The notes beneath the pieces were generated by a model. It did no database searches. It was not told the origin of the DNA and saw only the letters and a program-made list of their open reading frames with translations. From positions 206,710-270,709 of the forward strand of contig CAKUVD010000002.1 in assembly GCA_934695325.1 (NCBI GenBank): a stretch of 64,000 nt of DNA, in the 5' to 3' direction. Of this stretch, positions 59,070-64,000 are shown piece after piece (within the stretch, counting starts at the first letter, position 1; every line of letters begins with the position of its first letter). Source of the stretch: an uncultured Bacteroidales bacterium. Lineage in GTDB: Bacteria > Bacteroidota > Bacteroidia > Bacteroidales > UBA932. Position numbers and translations under genes: made by a program.

Positions 59070-60440
59070 TTATTTTCCGGAAGGAGCGTCAAGCCCCAGC
59101 TCCGGCGCCTTGCCGGACAGTCTTGCGTAGATGACAGACACTATGATGGCCAGCAGGCTGAGCGTTATGAATACATATTCGGCGCCGAGGGCCGCTGAAC
59201 GCTCCTGCATAATGTTCCCGGCTTCAGTGACAGTGTTCTTGAAAATGAAACCTACCGCTACCGGGACCAGAAGCATTCCCATATTCTGAATCCAGTATAT
59301 GAGAGAGTATGCCGTGCCGAGATTCTTCTCCGGGATGATCTTCGAGACTGTAGGCCAGAGAGCCGCAGGAACGAGCGAATAGCCGATTCCCAGCATCGCT
59401 ATGGCGATATAGCCATACGCATTGACTCCCTCCGGAGCGAATGCTATTATAATATGCGCCGCCATAACAAGCACGGACCCTGATATCATCCACCTTGTCC
59501 CCTTCCCGGCCTTGTCCACGAGCGAACCGAACAGCGGTGCGAAAATGACTGTGGAGAACGGAATCAGCGATACCATCAGGCTGGCGCTTTCTACCGGAAG
59601 CCCGAACCTCGGTATGAGAATCGACGTGGCGAACTTCTTGAACGAGATGATGCTGCAATAGAAGAACACGCAGAGAAGCGCCGACAGGATGAAGTACTTG
59701 TTGCCCAGCACCTTGAAGATGTCGGAGAACTTGAATTTGTCATCTTCTGACGTCTCTTTCCTGTCAGTCGAGCCTGTGATGGCGTCGAACCTCGCATCCA
59801 TCGCAACGAAGATGCCCCACAGAATCGTCCCGGCCAGCAGGAGCAGCAGTCCAACGAATGCAGGACGAGCCGTATCCATCAGACTGTACATCTCTCCTTC
59901 CGGTTTCGCCGCTACCAATGCGGGGGATAGAAGCAGCGCCAATGCTGTGCCGAGTCTGGCTATCGCCAGCTGCAGCCCCATCGCCAATGCCATATTCCGT
60001 CCCTTGAACCATTTCGCTATGGACCTGGTGACTGCCACGCCGGCGATCTCGCTGCCGAGTCCGAAAATCATGCAGCCTGCGTAGGCCAATGCCAATGAAC
60101 CCTCTGGAGTCATTCCTGATGTTATGGCTATAGTGACGATCGCGGCTCCGGCCGTCATCAATCCGACGAAGATGGAGCCCGTTATGCGCACGCCCCACTT
60201 GTCCAGGAGCATTCCGCAGACTATCAGTCCGCCCCATACGCACAGAAAGGAATACCCGCCGGCGTAGAAGCCGTAATCGGCTGAATCCCATCCTAGTTCC
60301 AGCAGCTCCGGGTTCCGGAAGAGCTGGGACAGGGATGAGAACATATCATCGAAGAAATAAGACCCGAACATCGGAACCACGAGGCAGGCCAATGCCAGCC
60401 ATCTGGAGGCGCTCCGGATCTTGTCAGTGCCTGAAATCAT
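59070..60440 (-). CDS. MFS transporter, MFSD1-like (second of tandem pair)
   Basis: Inner-membrane protein of 456 aa with about 12 helices. The opening ASRWLALACLVVPMFGSYFFDDMFSSL and the block IFGLGSEIAGVAVTRSIAKWFKGRNMALAMGLQLAIARLGTALAL resemble the MFSD1 family, whose animal member transports dipeptides out of lysosomes. A substrate here is inference. It lies 9 bp after its paralogue on the minus strand, with the same overall pattern (ALLCVFFYCSIISFKKFA near the middle). The last 20 residues are cytoplasmic (RLSGKAPELGLDAPSGK). Confidence 0.75.
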   Translation of the reverse strand: MISGTDKIRSASRWLALACLVVPMFGSYFFDDMFSSLSQLFRNPELLELGWDSADYGFYAGGYSFLCVWGGLIVCGMLLDKWGVRITGSIFVGLMTAGAAIVTIAITSGMTPEGSLALAYAGCMIFGLGSEIAGVAVTRSIAKWFKGRNMALAMGLQLAIARLGTALALLLSPALVAAKPEGEMYSLMDTARPAFVGLLLLLAGTILWGIFVAMDARFDAITGSTDRKETSEDDKFKFSDIFKVLGNKYFILSALLCVFFYCSIISFKKFATSILIPRFGLPVESASLMVSLIPFSTVIFAPLFGSLVDKAGKGTRWMISGSVLVMAAHIIIAFAPEGVNAYGYIAIAMLGIGYSLVPAALWPTVSKIIPEKNLGTAYSLIYWIQNMGMLLVPVAVGFIFKNTVTEAGNIMQERSAALGAEYVFITLSLLAIIVSVIYARLSGKAPELGLDAPSGK

Positions 60441-60449
60441 TGACCTTCA

Positions 60450-61841
60450 CTATTTCTTTACGTTAGGACACTCAAGGCCGTACCCTTTCTTTTTGTCTTC
60501 TATCTTGAGAAGGAATGTGAGGATGAAAGCGAGCACCCCGAATGACGAGAATATGATCATAGGGACCTTGTAGCCGCCTGTCGCCTGGAGAGTTGTGCCG
60601 ATGAGAAGCGGAACGAGACAGAGGCCTATGTTCTGGACCCAGAAGATGAGGCAGTATGCCGAACCGAGAATTTTCTCGTCAATGATCTTAGGCACGGATG
60701 GCCACAATGCGGCCGGTACCAGTGAGAATGAGACGCCGAGCGTCACGATGAGCACGAGAGCGAGGGCCTTGCTTGGGAATGCCGGCAGAACGAATGCGAA
60801 GCACAGATGACAGATGATCATAATGACAGCCCCTGCCATCAGCATTGACGCTCCCTTTCCCTTGAAGTCGAGGAATGCGCCGAGGAATGGAGTGAGCACC
60901 ATCGCGAGGATAGGGAAGCAGCTGAATAGCCTGGAAGCGGTCTCCGCGCTTACGTTCAATGTCTCTTCGAGGTAGTTAGGAGCATAGCGCTGGAATGGGA
61001 ATATTGCGCTGTAGTAGAGTACACAGAGCAGTGCCACGATCCAGAACATCTTGCTGCTGAATATCTTGCCTAGGTCGCTGATGTGGAACTCGTCCTCCGG
61101 GTCTTTCTCGGCTGTCATTAGGCCGGCGTCGATAAGCTGTGCGTCGAACTTCCTGTCCATAAACGTAAATATGAGGAAGAACAGCAGGCCGACGACCAGG
61201 AGGGCCGTGCAGAAGCCTACAGGAGCCACTACGGAATTGTCGAACTTTGCCGCGATCATAGGGGAGATCCACATCACGGCGAACACGCCCAGACGGGCGA
61301 TAGCCATCTCAAGTCCCATCGCCAGAGCCATCTCCTTGCCCTTGAACCATTTAGCGATAGCCTTTGAGACAGTCGTGCCGGCCATCTCGCAGCCGCAGCC
61401 GAAGATCATAAATCCGAGGCTTGCCATCTTGGCGCTGCCAGGGAGTGCCACCCACCAGCTGTTCAGCCAGCCGCAGAACTGCGTTGTCTGGAACCAGTCG
61501 CTTATACCTATATATTTGATGAACGCTCCGCCTACCATAAGCGATGCGGAGAGAAGTCCGGTGAATCGCACTCCCATCTTGTCGAGGATGATTCCTGCGA
61601 AAATCAGGAAGAAGCAGAACACGTTGAGGAAGTACTCCGATGCTGCGTAAGTGCCGAATACTGTGCTGTTCCATCCTCTGGAACTCTCTATCAGGGATTT
61701 GAGAGGTGACATCACGTCTACGAACATATAGCCGAAGAACATCATCAGTGCGATGAGCACGAGAACCGACCAGCGGGCTACAGGGCTGTCGTTCATTAGT
61801 TTCTGAGCTTTTGTCATATTTGAAGTTTGTTTGATTTTCAT
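60450..61841 (-). CDS. MFS transporter, MFSD1-like (first of tandem pair)
   Basis: Inner-membrane protein of 463 aa. ATG 61841 is used; ATG 61817 (MTKAQKLMNDSPVARW) is also possible. The helix-1 region SVLVLIALMMFFGYMFVDVMSPLKSLIE and the block MIFGCGCEMAGTTVSKAIAKWFKGKEMALAMGLEMAIARLGVFAV parallel the downstream paralogue. Both share the middle segment ALLCVLYYSAIFPFQRYAPNYL. An unusual CGCE run replaces the more common GxGxE of the family. It may take up small peptides. It is divergent from dxs, 139 bp apart. Confidence 0.75.
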   Translation of the reverse strand: MKIKQTSNMTKAQKLMNDSPVARWSVLVLIALMMFFGYMFVDVMSPLKSLIESSRGWNSTVFGTYAASEYFLNVFCFFLIFAGIILDKMGVRFTGLLSASLMVGGAFIKYIGISDWFQTTQFCGWLNSWWVALPGSAKMASLGFMIFGCGCEMAGTTVSKAIAKWFKGKEMALAMGLEMAIARLGVFAVMWISPMIAAKFDNSVVAPVGFCTALLVVGLLFFLIFTFMDRKFDAQLIDAGLMTAEKDPEDEFHISDLGKIFSSKMFWIVALLCVLYYSAIFPFQRYAPNYLEETLNVSAETASRLFSCFPILAMVLTPFLGAFLDFKGKGASMLMAGAVIMIICHLCFAFVLPAFPSKALALVLIVTLGVSFSLVPAALWPSVPKIIDEKILGSAYCLIFWVQNIGLCLVPLLIGTTLQATGGYKVPMIIFSSFGVLAFILTFLLKIEDKKKGYGLECPNVKK

Positions 61842-61980
61842 TTTTGTCCCGAGCGATCCAGGAACGGGGTGCCCTCAGGAACAACTCCGCAATTTATTCA
61901 ATAAAAGGCGAACCTCAAAATGAAATCCGTGAAAATGTCGGGAAATGTTCGTATATTGCAATGATTTCATTGGATATATT

Positions 61981-63882
61981 ATGCTTGAAAGGATAAATTG
62001 CCCTGAGGATCTCCGTCGCCTGGACGCTTCGAGCCTGAAGCCTCTGTGCGATGAGATAAGGGAATATATAATAAGGTGCTGTGCCTCGAATCCTGGGCAT
62101 CTGGGCTCCAGTCTGGGTGCCGTTGAGCTGATTGTGGGATTGCATTATGTCTTTAATACTCCTCAAGACAAGATTGTATTCGACGTTGGGCATCAGTCTT
62201 ATGCCCACAAGATACTGACTGGCAGACGCGAGGCGTTTCTGAAGAACAGGATGAAAGATGGCATCAGCGGATTTCCGAAGATGTCGGAAAGCGAATACGA
62301 TGCTTTCGGGGCAGGACATTCCTCTACGTCCATATCTGCTGCTCTCGGACTTTCCTGTGCCGCCAGGATGCAAGGCATTGACGAGAAGGTCATCGCTTTC
62401 ATCGGTGACGGTGCTCTTACCGGCGGACTCGCCCTTGAGGGGCTGAACAATGCTGGAGCAAGTCGCAGCGACCTCCTGATAGTCCTCAATGACAATAACT
62501 GTTCGATAGACAAGAACCTCGGCGGTCTGCATAATTATCTGCTGCGTCTGACGACGGATCCTACATATAATAAGATAAAGGATAAAATCTGGAACAGGAT
62601 GGGGGACGGCTGGTTGCGTGACAGGATGCAGAATCTCGTGCGTTCCACCAAGTCCACTCTTGTGGACGGTTTCGGAGGCGCTCTCTTCGAGGCGCTAGGA
62701 TTCCGCTATTTCGGCCCTGTGGACGGGAACGATATGGACGCTGTCTTGGATGCGCTGAAGCGGCTGAGAGACTTGCCGGGGCCGAGGATACTTCATACAT
62801 TCACCAGAAAGGGAAAAGGATTTGCTCCTGCTGAGAATGACCCGACAACGTGGCACGCTCCGGGCAGGTTCGATCCGGAGACCGGGGTTCGTATATCCGG
62901 AGCAAGGCCTGCTGACAGGTATCAGGATGTCTTCGGGGAAGTGCTCTTGGAATTGGCCAGGAAGGACAGCAAGGTGGTGGGCATCACTCCAGCAATGGCC
63001 ACAGGATGCGGAATGAACCTGTTGGCCAAAGAATTGCCTGGTCAGTTCTTCGATGTCGGGATAGAGGAGGAGCACGCCGTCACTTTTTCGGCGGGACTCG
63101 CAGCCGGGGGGATGCGTCCGTTCTGTAATATATATTCGTCATTCTCACAGCGGGCCTATGATGAGATAATACACGATGTGGCCCTTCAGAACCTGCCTGT
63201 AGTCCTGTGCTTTGACAGGGCCGGCCTTGTCGGAGAGGACGGTGCGACTCATCACGGGTGCTACGATATCGCGGCGTACAGGCCAATACCAGGGACGGTC
63301 ATTGCGGCTCCTCGTAATGAGACAGAGCTCAAGAATCTGATGTACACGGCTCACGTATATCCGGGAGGACCGTTCATAATACGGTATCCGCGCGGATGCG
63401 GAGAAGGGGTGGACTGGCGCAATGCGGAACCTCGCATCTTGGAGCCTGGCAGGGGGGAGATGCTGCAGGACGGCGAACGGCTTGCCATCATTGCGGCAGG
63501 GCCTGAAGTGAACAGGGCGATGGAGGCGTCGTCTATCATAGAGGAGAGGACGGGAATACGCCCGGCTGTCTATGATATAAGATATGTCAAGCCTCTTGAC
63601 GAGGACATCGTCCGTGCCGCTGCGGCCAAAGGTATGGTCCTTACAGTCGAGGAGGGGTGTCTGAAAGGAGGGCTGTTTGGCGCCGTCACGGAATTCCTTG
63701 CCGAGGAGGGGATTGTCATACCCGTCTCCGGCGCTGGGATCCCTGACAGGTTCATCGTCCAGGACAGGCAGGCTTCACAGCGTGCGGAATGCGGACTTGA
63801 TGCGGAAGGTATAGCTGAAAAAGCCGTATCGATGTTGGAAAGTGAATATTTTTCTCAAAAAAGTTTGCAGAATAAGAATTAA
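61981..63882 (+). CDS. dxs: 1-deoxy-D-xylulose-5-phosphate synthase
   Basis: The start is set at ATG 61981 (MLERINCPEDLRRLDASSLK), the usual Dxs N terminus; an upstream TTG-type start would add 12 unrelated residues. The 633-aa thiamine-diphosphate enzyme condenses pyruvate and glyceraldehyde 3-phosphate. Motifs: GHQSYAHKILTGR, the ThDP-binding GDGALTGGLALEGLNNAG...LNDNNCSIDKNLGG, TRKGKGFAPAENDPTTWHAPG, and the transketolase-type pyrimidine part CFDRAGLVGEDGATHHGCYDIAAYRPIP. It supplies the substrate for Dxr at the other end of the window. tRNA-Thr follows with its own promoter. Confidence 0.96.
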   Translation: MLERINCPEDLRRLDASSLKPLCDEIREYIIRCCASNPGHLGSSLGAVELIVGLHYVFNTPQDKIVFDVGHQSYAHKILTGRREAFLKNRMKDGISGFPKMSESEYDAFGAGHSSTSISAALGLSCAARMQGIDEKVIAFIGDGALTGGLALEGLNNAGASRSDLLIVLNDNNCSIDKNLGGLHNYLLRLTTDPTYNKIKDKIWNRMGDGWLRDRMQNLVRSTKSTLVDGFGGALFEALGFRYFGPVDGNDMDAVLDALKRLRDLPGPRILHTFTRKGKGFAPAENDPTTWHAPGRFDPETGVRISGARPADRYQDVFGEVLLELARKDSKVVGITPAMATGCGMNLLAKELPGQFFDVGIEEEHAVTFSAGLAAGGMRPFCNIYSSFSQRAYDEIIHDVALQNLPVVLCFDRAGLVGEDGATHHGCYDIAAYRPIPGTVIAAPRNETELKNLMYTAHVYPGGPFIIRYPRGCGEGVDWRNAEPRILEPGRGEMLQDGERLAIIAAGPEVNRAMEASSIIEERTGIRPAVYDIRYVKPLDEDIVRAAAAKGMVLTVEEGCLKGGLFGAVTEFLAEEGIVIPVSGAGIPDRFIVQDRQASQRAECGLDAEGIAEKAVSMLESEYFSQKSLQNKN

Positions 63883-63894
63883 TGCCTATCTTTG
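63864..63894 (+). promoter_or_regulatory. Consensus promoter of tRNA-Thr
   Basis: TTTG (63864-63867) and TATCTTTG (63887-63894) are exactly 19 bp apart, matching the consensus as well as the tRNA-Glu promoter does. The -33 half lies inside the last codons of dxs. Confidence 0.8.
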
Positions 63895-63899
63895 CAATC

Positions 63900-63916
63900 C
63901 CTTACGAAACGTAAGG
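63900..63916 (+). other. Perfect hairpin at the 5' end of the tRNA-Thr precursor
   Basis: CCTTACG-AAA-CGTAAGG forms a 7-bp stem with an AAA loop, starting about 6 bp after the -7 box and 10 bp before the tRNA. It has the same geometry as the leader hairpin at 36301-36317. Confidence 0.6.
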
Positions 63917-63926
63917 CGACAGCATT

Positions 63927-64000
63927 GCCGATATAGCTCAGTTGGCCAGAGCACGTGATTTGTAATCTCGGGGTCGTGGGTTCAAATCCCTCTATCGGCT
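63927..64000 (+). tRNA. trnT: tRNA-Thr (anticodon UGU)
   Basis: The acceptor GCCGATA pairs with TATCGGC and discriminator T is the last base of the window. The anticodon loop TTTGTAA gives anticodon TGT; the stem CGTGA/TCTCG contains one T-T mismatch. The T arm is GTGGG-TTCAAAT-CCCTC with one wobble. CCA is not visible within the window. Confidence 0.93.

Noticed and set aside
1..64000. CATTGAC as a Chi-like recombination signal
   Set aside because: Chi sites are strongly oriented relative to replication; here the two orientations are fairly balanced (about 51 to 37) over one 64-kb stretch.

Overview
The window looks like chromosome of a gut-type Bacteroidota, most likely order Bacteroidales. 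The signs are two SusC/SusD pairs, an ECF sigma/FecR pair feeding a SusC with an STN domain, BACON, DUF1735, DUF3575, DUF4837, DUF4843 and DUF4922 families, a type IX secretion (T9SS) sorting domain, and promoters of the form TTTG-N19-TAnnTTTG in place of the sigma70 -35/-10 pair. Genus cannot be fixed from sequence alone. Base composition is moderately GC-rich. I see no phage, insertion sequence or CRISPR array.

Layout. 1-3.1 kb: end of dxr, then rseP and a DUF4837 lipoprotein. 3.2-3.7 kb: tRNA-Glu, rpsT and tRNA-Pro, followed by a hairpin-rich spacer. 3.9-5.6 kb: a fatty acyl-CoA ligase. 5.7-10.7 kb: a four-gene outer-membrane operon (two DUF3575 proteins, an OmpA-like protein, an internally duplicated beta-barrel). 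10.7-22.7 kb: a polysaccharide utilization locus (PUL) with a divergent ECF sigma/FecR pair, SusC, SusD, a catalytically dead GH18-like binding lipoprotein, a DUF1735-LamG lipoprotein, an EndoH-type GH18 and a BACON/LRR lipoprotein; the best guess for its substrate is N-glycans. 23.0-36.2 kb: a co-directional run with acyl-ACP thioesterase, an AspT-like exchanger, Nudix, GT2, a DUF4922-SpoIID fusion, an AmpG-like permease, a serpin, NamZ, a repeat-rich DUF6515 protein and murI. Several of these point to peptidoglycan salvage. 36.2-42.8 kb: two large BACON/BspA-like lipoproteins and a glutamine synthetase. 42.9-53.6 kb: a minus-strand SusC-SusD-DUF4843-PKD-like operon, divergent from a T9SS-exported subtilase and a PorV-like barrel; together these suggest secreted proteolysis plus TonB-dependent uptake. 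53.6-58.9 kb: an aldo/keto reductase and three lipoproteins. 59.0-61.8 kb: a tandem pair of MFSD1-like transporters. 61.9-64.0 kb: dxs and tRNA-Thr.

Two genome-scale signals cut across these genes. The 7-mer CATTGAC (or GTCAATG) occurs about 85-90 times by eye count, roughly ten times chance, in several reading frames and both orientations. The palindrome CATG is strongly depleted (about 36 copies against about 250 expected), except in the 37-43 kb block, which holds about half of all copies. That block therefore has a different sequence history from the rest of the window.
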